Made by a program: the position numbers and the translations under genes
Shown here: in pieces, positions 13,494-21,870 of the stretch
How the letters are laid out: every line of letters starts with the position of its first letter
How positions within the stretch are numbered: the first letter of the stretch is position 1
Assembly: GCF_002407205.1 (NCBI RefSeq)
Contig: NZ_CP023548.1
Location: 2,256,501-2,320,500 of the forward strand
Direction: 5' to 3'
DNA length: 64,000 nt
DNA from: Rhodobacter sp. CZR27
GTDB taxonomy: Bacteria; Pseudomonadota; Alphaproteobacteria; Rhodobacterales; Rhodobacteraceae
Notes under the pieces: generated by a model
Databases searched by the model: none
What the model saw: the letters and a program-made list of their open reading frames with translations, nothing else
What the model was told of the DNA's origin: nothing

Positions 13494-14276
13494 ATGGTTG
13501 GTGTGACTGCTTTTGGAAACTTCGATCTGGCGTCGCTGGCGATCTATAGCTTCTGGATCTTCCTCGCGGGCCTGATCTACTACCTCCAGACCGAGAACAT
13601 GCGCGAGGGCTATCCGCTCGAGAACGAGGACGGGACGCCGGCCGCGAACCAGGGCCCGTTCCCGCTGCCGAAGCCGAAGACCTTCATCCTGCCCAACGGC
13701 CGCGGCACCCTGACCGTTCCCGGCCCGGAAAGCGAAGACCGTCCGATCCCGCTGGCCCGCACGGCCGTGTCGGAAGGCTTCCCGCATGCGCCCACCGGCG
13801 ACCCGATGAAGGACGGCGTGGGCCCGGCTTCCTGGGTTGCGCGTCGTGACCTGCCGGAACTCGACGGCCACGGCCACAACAAGATCAAGCCGATGAAGGC
13901 CGCTGCCGGCTTCTACGTCTCGGCCGGCAAGAACCCGATCGGCCTGCCCGTCCGCGGCTGCGACCTCGAGGTTGGCGGCAAGGTCGTGGATCTCTGGGTC
14001 GACGTGCCCGAGCAGATGATCCGCTATCTGGAAGTCCAGCTGAAGGACGGCTCGACCCGGCTGCTGCCGATGCAGATGGTCAAGGTCAAGCACAACCGCG
14101 TCGACATCAACGCGCTGTCGTCGGACCTGTTCGCCGGCATCCCGACGATCAAGAACCCGACCGAAGTGACCTGCCTGGAAGAAGACAAGATCTGCGGCTA
14201 CGTCGCGGGCGGCCTGATGTACGCCGCGCCGAAGCGCAAGTCGGTTGTCGCCGCCATGCTGGCGGAATACGCCTGA
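13494..14276 (+). CDS. puhA: Photosynthetic reaction centre H subunit
   Basis: The 260-residue H subunit caps the cytoplasmic face of the L/M core and guides proton uptake to QB. One N-terminal membrane helix (about 12-31, [20 protein letters not shown]) is followed by a cytoplasmic beta-rich domain with the proton-entry histidines in GHGHNKIK and the conserved end [18 protein letters not shown]. Length and sequence are nearly those of R. sphaeroides PuhA. A strong hairpin follows, so this transcript end is probably stabilised above the downstream genes. Confidence 0.98.
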   Translation: MVGVTAFGNFDLASLAIYSFWIFLAGLIYYLQTENMREGYPLENEDGTPAANQGPFPLPKPKTFILPNGRGTLTVPGPESEDRPIPLARTAVSEGFPHAPTGDPMKDGVGPASWVARRDLPELDGHGHNKIKPMKAAAGFYVSAGKNPIGLPVRGCDLEVGGKVVDLWVDVPEQMIRYLEVQLKDGSTRLLPMQMVKVKHNRVDINALSSDLFAGIPTIKNPTEVTCLEEDKICGYVAGGLMYAAPKRKSVVAAMLAEYA

Positions 14277-14284
14277 GGCCCTAC

Positions 14285-14310
14285 GGCGCGGCCCTTCGCG
14301 GGGCCGCGCC
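14285..14310 (+). terminator. Hairpin after puhA (attenuator or stabiliser)
   Basis: GGCGCGGCCC and GGGCCGCGCC form a perfect 10-bp stem with loop TTCGCG, starting 8 bp after the puhA stop. There is no T run, so it may protect the abundant puhA message from decay rather than terminate. Confidence 0.55.
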
Positions 14311-14322
14311 GCATCCCGGCCC

Positions 14323-14369
14323 GATCCGATCCGCGTCCGATCCCTGGGGATCCGATCCGCATCCGATCC
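14323..14369. repeat. Direct repeat between puhA and puhB
   Basis: Two 21-bp copies (14323-14343 and 14349-14369) of GATCCGATCCGCRTCCGATC plus C, differing at one base (R), are separated by CTGGG. Each copy is itself built from GATCC and TCCGATCC units. Function unknown; it could be a slippage product. Confidence 0.7.
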
Positions 14370-14398
14370 GCGCCGCAGCCGAACCACGGGAGACCACC

Positions 14399-15037
14399 AT
14401 GGACCATGACGATTTCGCCTTCGAACCGATCCCTGGTCTGCCCGCCCACCCGCCGAAGGGCGAGACCCTGCTGTGGCAGGGACGGCCGGCCACCTTTGCC
14501 CTCGCGCGCGAGGCCTACAAGGTGAACTGGATCGCCGGCTATTTCGCGCTCGTCGTGCTGTGGCGCGGCGGCACGGGCTGGTCCGAGGGCGGGCTGCCGA
14601 TGGCGCTGGCCTACGGCATCCCCTATGCCGGCCTGGGGCTTGCAACCTATCTGCTGCTGCTGCTGGGTGCCTTCTGGCAGTCGCGCGCCACGGTCTATAC
14701 GATCACCACCGCCCGCGTGGTGATGCGGATCGGGGCCGCGCTGTCGGTCACGCTGAACCTGCCGTTCAAGCAGATCGAAAGCGCCTCGCTCGACCAGCGC
14801 CGCTCGGGCACCGGCACGATCGCCATGCAGATCGCCAAGCCGAACCGGATCTCGAAGCTGGTGTGCTGGCCGCACATCCGCCCGTGGAAATGGCGCGGCG
14901 AGCCTGCCCTGCGCTGCATCCCCGATGCCGCCCGCGTGGCGCGCATCCTGTCGGACGCCGCCGAGGCGCGGCTGTCGATACCCACCGTCAGCCGCGCGGA
15001 AGACGCGGCCCCTGCCGGCGCCATGCCGGCCGCCTGA
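14399..15037 (+). CDS. puhB: Reaction-centre assembly protein PuhB
   Basis: A 212-residue membrane protein; in Rhodobacter PuhB dimers help reaction-centre assembly and indirectly LH1. Two or three membrane helices lie at about 43-100 (IAGYFALVVLWRG, YGIPYAGLGLATYLLLLLGA). They are followed by a bacterial PH-like beta domain (YTITTARVVMRIGAALSVTL, PFKQIESASLD) on the cytoplasmic side. It follows puhA after the hairpin and direct repeat, and puhC starts 9 bp later. Confidence 0.92.
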   Translation: MDHDDFAFEPIPGLPAHPPKGETLLWQGRPATFALAREAYKVNWIAGYFALVVLWRGGTGWSEGGLPMALAYGIPYAGLGLATYLLLLLGAFWQSRATVYTITTARVVMRIGAALSVTLNLPFKQIESASLDQRRSGTGTIAMQIAKPNRISKLVCWPHIRPWKWRGEPALRCIPDAARVARILSDAAEARLSIPTVSRAEDAAPAGAMPAA

Positions 15038-15046
15038 GGAAAGACC

Positions 15047-15508
15047 ATGACCGGACAACCTCCCCGCCCGAAGAAGACCGACGCCGAGAAGGAGCTGATC
15101 CCGCCCTTCGTCCTGAAGAGCATGTTCGCGCTCGCCCTCGGTTCGCTCATCATGGTGAGCCTTGCGGTCTGGTCGGGGCGCGAACCCTCGGGCCAGCCCG
15201 AGCCCGCGCCCATCGTGGCCGAGCGCCCGCTGGTGCTGGTCGGCCTTGGCGAGCAGGCGGTGGCGGTCCGCACGCCCGAAGGCGAAACCCTGTTCGAAGC
15301 CGAGAACGGCGGCTTCGTCACCGTGATCCAGATCGGCCTGAAGCGCGCCCGCACCGTGCATCGGGTTGAAGGCAATCCCCCCGTGCGGTTGGTGAAGTAC
15401 GAGAACGGCAGACTTTCCCTGCAAGATGACGCAACCGGCTGGAGCACCGAACTCCAGGCATTCGGAGTCGACAACAGGGCCAGTTTCGAACGGCTGCTCT
15501 CCGAATGA
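15047..15508 (+). CDS. puhC: LH1/RC assembly protein PuhC
   Basis: A 153-residue protein with a basic N-terminus, one membrane helix at about 24-43 (VLKSMFALALGSLIMVSLAV) and a periplasmic beta-rich domain (RPLVLVGLGEQAVAVRTPEG). PuhC is needed for normal RC-LH1 core levels in Rhodobacter. Tightly packed after puhB. Confidence 0.9.
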   Translation: MTGQPPRPKKTDAEKELIPPFVLKSMFALALGSLIMVSLAVWSGREPSGQPEPAPIVAERPLVLVGLGEQAVAVRTPEGETLFEAENGGFVTVIQIGLKRARTVHRVEGNPPVRLVKYENGRLSLQDDATGWSTELQAFGVDNRASFERLLSE

Positions 15509-15530
15509 CGCCAACCAGAAGGGAACCCCC

Positions 15531-15827
15531 ATGGGTCTGTTCACGAGAGAAGCCGAAGAGGTGCCCTGCACCGTCGAAGTGAGTCATCGGTTCGAGTCCC
15601 TGCACGCGCATGTGCGCTTTGACAATGGTGCCATCGTCCATCCGGGCGATGAGGTTCTGGTTCACGGCGCGCCGGTGCTGGCCGCCTTCGGCGAGGTGGT
15701 GGTCGAGGAGCGCACCGCCACCATCACCCGCGCCAGCCTGCTGGAGCGGCTCTGGACCCGCGCCACGGGCGATCTGGGCGCGATGGAGTTGTGCGAATTC
15801 TCGTTCTCCGAACAGGTGACGCTGTGA
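15531..15827 (+). CDS. Conserved 98-aa photosynthesis-cluster protein, function unknown
   Basis: A soluble 98-residue protein, no signal or membrane segment, with ATG at 15531 and AAGGGAA upstream. It is rich in short beta strands (CTVEVSHRF, HVRFDNGAIVHPGDEVLVHG). It lies between puhC and acsF, and its stop overlaps the acsF GTG (GTGA), so the two are probably translated together. A gene in this position is present in R. sphaeroides. The tight coupling suggests a role with the AcsF cyclase, but this is inference. Confidence 0.8.
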   Translation: MGLFTREAEEVPCTVEVSHRFESLHAHVRFDNGAIVHPGDEVLVHGAPVLAAFGEVVVEERTATITRASLLERLWTRATGDLGAMELCEFSFSEQVTL

Positions 15828-16915
15828 ACGCGGCGCCCGGAGATCTCTCCCCGATCCTCACCCCGCAGGCCGTCGCCGATACCACGGCAATGGCGACGGA
15901 AACCCACATCCTCAACCCGCGCTTCTACACCACCGATTTCGACGAGCTGGACCGGATCGACGTGACGCCGGTGCGCAAGGACTGGGACCAGCTGATCGCC
16001 GAGATGAAGGCCGACCCGAACAAGGCGCATTTCCGCAAGACGGATGACTGGGACCATGTGGACTGGGAGGCAATGGACCCCGCCCTGAAGGTCGAGTTCA
16101 TCGATTTCCTCGTGTCCTCCTGCACCGCCGAGTTCTCGGGCTGCGTGCTCTACAAGGAGATGAAGCGGCGCGGTTCGAACCCCGACATCTGCGAGCTGTT
16201 CAACTACATGGCGCGCGACGAGGCCCGGCATGCGGGCTTCATCAACGACGCGCTGCGCGAGGCGGGCGTGGCGGTGAACCTGGGCTTCCTGACCAAGGCG
16301 AAGAAATACACCTACTTCCGGCCGAAGTTCATCTACTACGCCACTTACCTGTCGGAAAAGATCGGCTACGCGCGCTACATCACGATCTACCGCCACCTCG
16401 AGGCGAACCCCGAGCATCGGTTCCACCCGATCTTCAAGTGGTTCAGGGAGTGGTGCAACGACGAGTTCCGTCACGGCGAGGCCTTCGCCCTGCTGATGAA
16501 GACCGATCCGAAGCTGACCACCTCGACGGTCAACAAGCTGTGGATCCGGTTCTTCCTGACCGCGGTCTATTCCACGATGTGGGTGCGCGATCACGCCCGG
16601 CCCGAGTTCCACAAGGCGCTTGGCGTGGACATCGACTGGTATGACCAGGAGGTGTTCCGCAAGACCTCCGAGATCGCGCGGCAGATCTTTCCGGTCGAGA
16701 TCGACATCGACCATCCGCGCTGGAAACCGGCGCTGAACCGCATGAACGCAGGCTTCCTTGCGATGGACGCAGGCAGCCGGCAGGGCGGGCTTGGCGGCCG
16801 GCTGAAGCAGGCGCTTGGCATGGCGCGGGCGGCGGCCGCCTTCGTCTCGCTCTACACCATCCCGGTCAAGGAACATTACCTGCCGGAAAACGTCCGCCTG
16901 GAGCCGAGCTATTGA
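15824..16915 (+). CDS. acsF: Aerobic Mg-protoporphyrin IX monomethyl ester oxidative cyclase
   Basis: AcsF is the diiron enzyme that forms ring E with O2 and NADPH, the aerobic counterpart of BchE. I chose the GTG at 15824 (363 residues), overlapping the previous stop; an internal ATG at 15890 is the only other early candidate. Ferritin-like diiron motifs are ARDEARHAGF and CNDEFRHGEAF with upstream carboxylates in SSCTAEFSGC. The C-terminus PVKEHYLPENVRLEPSY is typical. It lies between the 98-aa orf and puhE in the reaction-centre operon. Confidence 0.95.
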   Translation: MNAAPGDLSPILTPQAVADTTAMATETHILNPRFYTTDFDELDRIDVTPVRKDWDQLIAEMKADPNKAHFRKTDDWDHVDWEAMDPALKVEFIDFLVSSCTAEFSGCVLYKEMKRRGSNPDICELFNYMARDEARHAGFINDALREAGVAVNLGFLTKAKKYTYFRPKFIYYATYLSEKIGYARYITIYRHLEANPEHRFHPIFKWFREWCNDEFRHGEAFALLMKTDPKLTTSTVNKLWIRFFLTAVYSTMWVRDHARPEFHKALGVDIDWYDQEVFRKTSEIARQIFPVEIDIDHPRWKPALNRMNAGFLAMDAGSRQGGLGGRLKQALGMARAAAAFVSLYTIPVKEHYLPENVRLEPSY

Positions 16916-16976
16916 CTGTTCAAGACACAAGGGGGCGGGCCTCGCCCGCTTCCTGCGTAAGGCGGAGTGACCGCTG

Positions 16977-17852
16977 ATGTTCACGAGTCCCTGGGTCGTC
17001 GCCCTGTCGGCCATCTTCGTCTGGTGGTTCTCCACCGGCATCCTGCTGTGGCGGGTGCGCCATGCCGACAACCGCGGCCCCGAGTCTCACATGACCTCGG
17101 TCATCATCGGACTGCCGCTGCTGTTCGCGGGCGTCTGGGGGTATTCCCAGACGCTTGCCGACCTGTCGGTGCAGGGCGTCTACATCGCCTTCCTCTCGGC
17201 GCTCGCGATCTGGGGCTGGATCGAGCTGGCCTTCCTTTCGGGCGTCATCACCGGCCCGAACACCGAGCCCTGCCCACTCTACGCCCGCCCGGCCGAACGC
17301 TTCCTGCGCGCCGTGGGCACCGTGCTCTGGCACGAGATCGTTCTGGTGACGGTGCTGGTCGCGATGTCGATGCATGCGGTCGGCACGCCCAACCACTTCG
17401 GGCTCTGGACCTTCATGATCCTGTTCATCGCCCGGGTCTCGGCAAAGCTGAACCTCTACATGGGCGTGCCCTACATCAACGTCGAGTTCCTGCCGACGAC
17501 GCTTTCGCATCTGCCGAGCTACTTCCGCCGCACGCGGATGAACAACTTCTTCCCGCTGTCGGTGACGCTTCTCACCTTCGCCACCGGCTGCTGGGTCGAG
17601 CGCGCGCTGTCGGCCGGGGGATCGGCGCATCGCGCCGTGGGGTTCTGGCTGCTGGCCGCGCTGACCGCCCTGGCGGTGCTGGAACACTGGTTCATGGTGG
17701 TGAACCTGCAGGACAAGCGCCTGTGGAAATGGATGATGCCCGAGCCGCGCATCCCCGTCGGCCCGCGTCATGCGTCCCCGCCGCAGCCCCACCGGCCGCT
17801 GCCCGAGCCCGCGAGCGGGCTGCTCAAGGAAAAGGCGAACGGGCTGCCCTAG
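16977..17852 (+). CDS. puhE: Photosynthetic complex assembly membrane protein PuhE
   Basis: A 291-residue protein with about seven membrane helices, starting MFTSPWVVALSAIFVWWF and ending in a Pro-rich cytoplasmic tail. PuhE influences bacteriochlorophyll flux and RC-LH1 assembly in Rhodobacter capsulatus. It follows acsF after 61 bp that contains a small GCGGGC/GCCCGC hairpin, and is the last gene of the reaction-centre operon here. Confidence 0.9.
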   Translation: MFTSPWVVALSAIFVWWFSTGILLWRVRHADNRGPESHMTSVIIGLPLLFAGVWGYSQTLADLSVQGVYIAFLSALAIWGWIELAFLSGVITGPNTEPCPLYARPAERFLRAVGTVLWHEIVLVTVLVAMSMHAVGTPNHFGLWTFMILFIARVSAKLNLYMGVPYINVEFLPTTLSHLPSYFRRTRMNNFFPLSVTLLTFATGCWVERALSAGGSAHRAVGFWLLAALTALAVLEHWFMVVNLQDKRLWKWMMPEPRIPVGPRHASPPQPHRPLPEPASGLLKEKANGLP

Positions 17853-18195
17853 GAAGCGGAGGGCCTTTGCGCAAGGGCTGGTTCTGCGGCAATCCGTCAT
17901 ATCAAGAAGGTGGGTCCCCGGCGTCATAGTCGGCGCCGTCCGAATAGCTCCGGCAGGAAGCAAGATGTTCAGCCGCCCCTTTGCCTTCAGTCCCTTGCGG
18001 GCCTTCGGGTCGTCTTCTCCCGGCGCCGTGCGGCAAGCCCGCCCGTCACCCTTTTCGCCTTTGCTCCGAGACTGTTGCGTGTTGGCTGCTGCGGTGGCAT
18101 GACTTGTTCCGCAACTCGCGGTGAACGTATCCAGTATTCCGGTGCCGGCGGCATCCAACTCTTACCCATCATCTACCCATACAGGGAGGATCCTC
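17853..18195 (+). promoter_or_regulatory. cycA upstream region
   Basis: A 343-bp gap with no supported gene before cycA. It should hold the cycA promoters (R. sphaeroides cycA is known to have several). I see no PpsR- or FNR-type palindrome. A strong AGGGAGGA ribosome site lies 6 nt before the cycA ATG. Confidence 0.5.
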
Positions 18196-18630
18196 ATGAA
18201 GTTCGACGTGAAAGCTCTTGCGGCGATCGCCGCTTTCGCGGCTGTTCCCGCCTTCGCGCAGGAAGGCGACGCCGAGGCCGGCGCCAAGGCGTTCAACCAG
18301 TGCCAGACCTGCCACGTGATCGTGGACGACGCGGGCACCGTCATCGCCGGCCGCAACGCCAAGACCGGCCCGAACCTCTATGGCGTGGTCGGCCGCACCG
18401 CCGGCACCCGCGAGGATTTCAAGGGCTATGGCGAAGGCATGAAGGAAGCCGGCGCGAAGGGCCTCGCCTGGGATGAAGAGCACTTCGTCACCTACGTCCA
18501 GGACCCGACCAAGTTCCTGAAGGATTACACCGGCGACGCGAAGGCCAAGGGCAAGATGACCTTCAAGCTCAAGAAGGAAGAAGACGCCCACAACATCTGG
18601 GCCTACCTGGTTTCGGTTTCGCCGAAGTAA
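18196..18630 (+). CDS. cycA: Cytochrome c2
   Basis: Periplasmic electron carrier from the bc1 complex to the photo-oxidised reaction centre, and to cytochrome oxidase. 144 residues with a 21-residue signal peptide ending VPAFA. The heme site is CQTCH (36-40), and the Met ligand is Met121 (Met100 of the mature protein, KGKMTFK). The sequence is very close to R. sphaeroides c2, with the usual lysine-rich docking face. A strong terminator follows 22 bp after the stop. Confidence 0.97.
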   Translation: MKFDVKALAAIAAFAAVPAFAQEGDAEAGAKAFNQCQTCHVIVDDAGTVIAGRNAKTGPNLYGVVGRTAGTREDFKGYGEGMKEAGAKGLAWDEEHFVTYVQDPTKFLKDYTGDAKAKGKMTFKLKKEEDAHNIWAYLVSVSPK

Positions 18631-18652
18631 GGCCACCCGGCACCGCATGAGG

Positions 18653-18686
18653 AAGGCCGGCGGAGCGATCCGCCGGCCTTTCCCTT
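18653..18686 (+). terminator. cycA terminator
   Basis: A perfect 12-bp stem (AAGGCCGGCGGA / TCCGCCGGCCTT) with loop GCGA is followed by TCCCTTT. It lies just left of the transposon, so it belongs to the ancestral cycA locus. Confidence 0.85.
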
Positions 18687-18706
18687 TGGCGACCTGATAC
18701 CGGAAG

Positions 18707-18711
18707 CTCCT
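18707..18711. repeat. Target-site duplication CTCCT, left copy
   Basis: CTCCT directly abuts the outer end of the left inverted repeat and matches the copy at 26894-26898. Removing one copy and the element joins the cycA terminator region to the end of urtE, restoring a short intergenic gap. Confidence 0.9.
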
Positions 18712-18749
18712 GGGGTCTGCTGCCGGAGGGCGCAGAAAAGTACGCTAAG
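18712..18749. repeat. Left terminal inverted repeat
   Basis: A 38-bp repeat beginning GGGGTCTGCTGCCGGAGGGC and ending GTACGCTAAG. It differs from the right copy at positions 16, 20, 27 and 34. The tnpR stop codon (18745-18747) lies inside it. Confidence 0.95.
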
Positions 18750-19332
18750 GTCCGACTGGTCGGCTGACGCGGTTCAGGGTTCGGTAGACGGTCGGCCTGG
18801 AGACGGAGAAGAGTTCGGCCAGGTCGCTGATCGAGTAGTCGCCTGAGCCATGCATACGCCTCAGCTCTTTCTGCTGCCTTTCCGACAGCTTGGGCTGCTT
18901 GCCGCGCAGCTTGCCCCGCGCTCTGGCGATCGCCATTCCCTCGCGCGTCCGCGCGCGGATGAGGTCGGCCTCGAACTCCGCGAAGGTGGCGAGGACATTG
19001 AAGAACATCTTGCCCATCGGATCCGGGGGATGGTGAACCACCGCACCCAGCGCAAGCCGCACGCCCTTGGCGGCGAACTGGTCGGCGATGGCGCGGGCAT
19101 CGGGAACCGACCGCGCCAGGCGGTCGAGCTTGGAGACCACGAGCGTGTCGCTCTCCCGGACGGCGGCGAGCGCCTGATCGAGACCTGGCCGGGCGCGACT
19201 CGTCCCGGTCATGCCGTGGTCGGTGTAGATGCGATCTTCGGCAACACCCAGGGCCGCCAGCGCCTGCTTCTGCGCTTCGAGATCCTGCTTGTCGGTCGAG
19301 CAGCGGGCATAGCCGATGAGGGTCCGGGTCAT
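18745..19332 (-). CDS. tnpR: Serine recombinase, Tn3-type resolvase
   Basis: A 195-residue resolvase/invertase. The catalytic domain begins LIGYARCSTDKQ with the nucleophile Ser12, and the active-site arginines lie in VSKLDRLARSV. The DNA-binding C-terminus ends with a helix-turn-helix (SISDLAELFSVSRPTVYRTL). I chose the ATG at 19332 because the conserved fold starts there; 12 codons upstream is another ATG. Its role would be to resolve cointegrates at a res site, most likely in the 190 bp upstream. It reads as intact, in contrast to tnpA, and its stop codon sits in the terminal inverted repeat. Confidence 0.93.
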   Translation of the reverse strand: MTRTLIGYARCSTDKQDLEAQKQALAALGVAEDRIYTDHGMTGTSRARPGLDQALAAVRESDTLVVSKLDRLARSVPDARAIADQFAAKGVRLALGAVVHHPPDPMGKMFFNVLATFAEFEADLIRARTREGMAIARARGKLRGKQPKLSERQQKELRRMHGSGDYSISDLAELFSVSRPTVYRTLNRVSRPVGP

Positions 19333-19439
19333 GCAGCCGAGCGTACGGATAGGGACCCGCTTGCGCAAATTGTTCCGTACCAGTCATATGAGACGACTTT
19401 GCCGAGCATCTTCCAGAAGCCGAAGGGTTCGGCCACAGC

Positions 19440-19465
19440 GTCCGCAGAGGGTTCCTCTTGCGGAC
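19440..19465. repeat. Palindrome upstream of tnpR, candidate res subsite
   Basis: GTCCGC-AGAGG-GTT-CCTCT-TGCGGAC is a 26-bp near-perfect palindrome about 110 bp upstream of tnpR, in the gap where a Tn3 res site is expected. It could equally be an intrinsic hairpin beyond the MarC-like gene. Confidence 0.4.
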
Positions 19466-19523
19466 AGGTTTTCCGTCTTGCGCCCCGAGGAGGGCAGGAG
19501 GGAGGCCAGCGCCCTCATGAGTC

Positions 19524-20120
19524 TTACTGCGCCCCGATCATCTGCGTCGCGTTGATCAGGAACTGGAGGGCAAGCGCGAACTGGAGCACGCCGAACACGG
19601 CTCCGAACAGCTGAAGCGGGACGGGTCCAACCCTGCGCAGGATCGCTTTCGAACGCCGCATCAGGAGCCAGTTCACCAGCACCAGAGAGAGACCCATGGC
19701 CACCAGGCCCGCCTTGGTCTCCCGCCCTGGGAAGGGTACGCTGAAGATCAGCGGGATGGATACCGCGATCGGCGGGAAGAGACCGGGAAAGGCTATGGCG
19801 GCGGCTGACGGCGCAGCGGCATCAGCCGGAGGCGCAGAAGTGGGCTGCAGAAGCGCCTGCAACGACAGTGCGAAAAGCGCGGCGCCCCCCGCCGCGATCA
19901 GCGCCGGGAACGACACCCCCCAGTTGGCGAGAACGGCATTGCCGACAAGCACCGTCATCAGGAAGGCCGCCGCCACGAGCAGCGACGCGCGCGTGGCGAG
20001 GGCTCGGACCTCGGGCGCATCGTCGCTCGGGCCGACACGCGCGAAGACGGCGATCGCGCGGATCGGTCCCATCGTCATGAACAGCAGCCCGAAGAGGCTG
20101 CCCCAGGGCATGCTGGTCAT
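19524..20120 (-). CDS. MarC-like integral membrane protein (transposon cargo)
   Basis: A 198-residue membrane protein with about six helices, resembling the MarC/UPF0056 family: LFGLLFMTMGPIRAIAVFARVGP matches the family's N-terminal pattern (Phe, NP-like motif, Phe) and FPALIAAGGAALFALSLQALL the second repeat. The function of MarC proteins is unsettled; export of small molecules has been suggested. Start at 20120 with GGGAGA upstream. Last gene of the cargo unit, 73 bp after the outer-membrane gene. Confidence 0.75.
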   Translation of the reverse strand: MTSMPWGSLFGLLFMTMGPIRAIAVFARVGPSDDAPEVRALATRASLLVAAAFLMTVLVGNAVLANWGVSFPALIAAGGAALFALSLQALLQPTSAPPADAAAPSAAAIAFPGLFPPIAVSIPLIFSVPFPGRETKAGLVAMGLSLVLVNWLLMRRSKAILRRVGPVPLQLFGAVFGVLQFALALQFLINATQMIGAQ

Positions 20121-20193
20121 CAGGATGTCTCTCCCTTGTAGGTGATGAGGCCCTGCCTCGACGGCGCTCTTCGGCCTCGGCCTCGCATCATCG

Positions 20194-21870
20194 CTAGAAG
20201 GTCCAGAAGAGTTGTGCCTGTAGCGTGGTCCAGCGTTCGGCCTCGCCGTCCGTCGCGTCGCGAATGGCCTCTCCGGGAAACGCGACCGAGGCCACGCCGA
20301 GGAAGTAGAGGTTGTCCGACACCGCCCAGCGGGTGGTGAACTGGACCTCGCGCCCAAGCTCGTCCCAGGTCAGCTGTCCGAGCGCCGGGTTGGCGCCGAT
20401 GTTGTTCAATTCGTCCGCGCGGTGCAGGAAGACGTCGAATGTCAGGTCGAGCCGCTCCGTCGGCTCGAGGTTCAGCCGGATGCGGTGGCTCAGTCGGTTC
20501 TCGGGCCGCAGCACCTTGCCGAGCGAGATCCCCTGAAGCCATTCCGACAGCCCGCCCGACCAGAGCGCGTCGAACCTCTCGTAGCGCGCCGTCGAAGGAT
20601 CGTCGCCCGAGAAGGCCGAGGTGCGCCAGGACAGGCTCGGCCGCCAGGGCAGGTCCGCGGCGAGGTAGCCCAACGTACCATAGCCCGCCCAGGCGCTCAT
20701 GTCGAAGTCGTCGTGGCGCTGATGGGCGATCTCGCCCTCCAGCCAAAGCCCCGGCGCCACCGCGGGATCGGCCCACCGCAGATGGGCCGCAGCGGTCGAA
20801 AGCCCCTCGCGCGTGCCGATCACTCCGTCGGGCGTGCGATAGGCGGTGCGGGAGTCGAGGCCGCGGATGTAGCTCAAGTCGCCGTAGAAGCGGTCGGTGA
20901 CGTTGCGCCTGAGGTTGACGCCCGCGAGGATCGTGCCGCTTTCGAGCGGCTCGTATTCGTTCGGGTCGAGGTAGAAGGCGCTCGCCGTCCAGCCGTCCCA
21001 CTTGAGTGTGCCCAGCCCCGCGAAGTCGTGCGTGGTCCGCGGAGCAAGATAGACCCCCGGTCGCGGCCCTGCATTCCACTGCGAGCCGAACTGCGAGATC
21101 AGGAAGCCGTCGTTCAAGGTGAAGTTCTGCCGCCCGAACGAGAGGTTGATGCTGCGGGCGCGGTCGTCGGTCCCCCAGAGAAGACCTGCATAGGCTTTCT
21201 CCACGTCCAGCGTCGCGCGCGTGTCGGCGCGGAAGATGTCGCGTCCCGTCGAAAGAGGCGCCATTACGGTCGCAGCGCCATAGAGCGCGAAGTTGCTGTC
21301 GCCCAGCCGGGTGACGCCGGCGATGCCGGTTTCGACCCAGGCCTCGGCCCAGGTGGCGCGGCGGCCGGTTCCGGCGCCTACGGCCGGTTCCTCGACCAGC
21401 GGATTGCCCAAGGTGAAATTCGCGGGATTTCCGAACCAGGGGTTGCCGTCCGAGAAGGCGCCGATGCCGCCGTTCAGGATCACCCGCGCCATGCCTGCGT
21501 CGCCGCGCCAGAGGATCGGGAAGGCGGGCGGCTTGGCCGGATCCGCGCGCAGTCGCAGCACGGCCGCGCTGCGGCCGGCGCCGGACGGCCGCAGGTCCAG
21601 ATCCGCCGACCCCACGCCCGGCAGAGCCTGGACCCGGGAGAGTGCCGCATCCAGGACCGTCTGGGTCGGCCGATCCCCGGGCGACAGCCCCAGCACCTCC
21701 TGCGCGCGGGCCGCCAGCGCGGGATCGACGCCGGAGGCCTGCACCTCGACCCTCTCGAGTGCCAGCGTCTCCGGGGCTAGGACAAGCGCGCCGGGACCGC
21801 CCAGGCCCGCCCCCTCCTGTGCCGTCGCCGGATGCGCCAGCGCGAGCGCCAGCAGGAGGGCCCGCCTCAT
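20194..21870 (-). CDS. Outer-membrane beta-barrel protein, alginate-export-like (transposon cargo)
   Basis: A 558-residue protein with an 18-residue signal peptide (RRALLLALALAHPATAQ). About 100 residues form a small soluble domain (ERVEVQASGVDPALAARAQE, like a POTRA-type fold). The rest is alternating beta strands with many aromatic residues, ending in the C-terminal phenylalanine of outer-membrane barrels (QAQLFWTF). The strands NLSFGRQNFTLNDGFLIS and HDFAGLGTLKWDGW resemble the AlgE/alginate-export family. A substrate channel in the outer membrane is the likely role; the substrate is unknown. Its ATG overlaps the stop of the upstream SDR (ATGA). Confidence 0.8.
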   Translation of the reverse strand: MRRALLLALALAHPATAQEGAGLGGPGALVLAPETLALERVEVQASGVDPALAARAQEVLGLSPGDRPTQTVLDAALSRVQALPGVGSADLDLRPSGAGRSAAVLRLRADPAKPPAFPILWRGDAGMARVILNGGIGAFSDGNPWFGNPANFTLGNPLVEEPAVGAGTGRRATWAEAWVETGIAGVTRLGDSNFALYGAATVMAPLSTGRDIFRADTRATLDVEKAYAGLLWGTDDRARSINLSFGRQNFTLNDGFLISQFGSQWNAGPRPGVYLAPRTTHDFAGLGTLKWDGWTASAFYLDPNEYEPLESGTILAGVNLRRNVTDRFYGDLSYIRGLDSRTAYRTPDGVIGTREGLSTAAAHLRWADPAVAPGLWLEGEIAHQRHDDFDMSAWAGYGTLGYLAADLPWRPSLSWRTSAFSGDDPSTARYERFDALWSGGLSEWLQGISLGKVLRPENRLSHRIRLNLEPTERLDLTFDVFLHRADELNNIGANPALGQLTWDELGREVQFTTRWAVSDNLYFLGVASVAFPGEAIRDATDGEAERWTTLQAQLFWTF

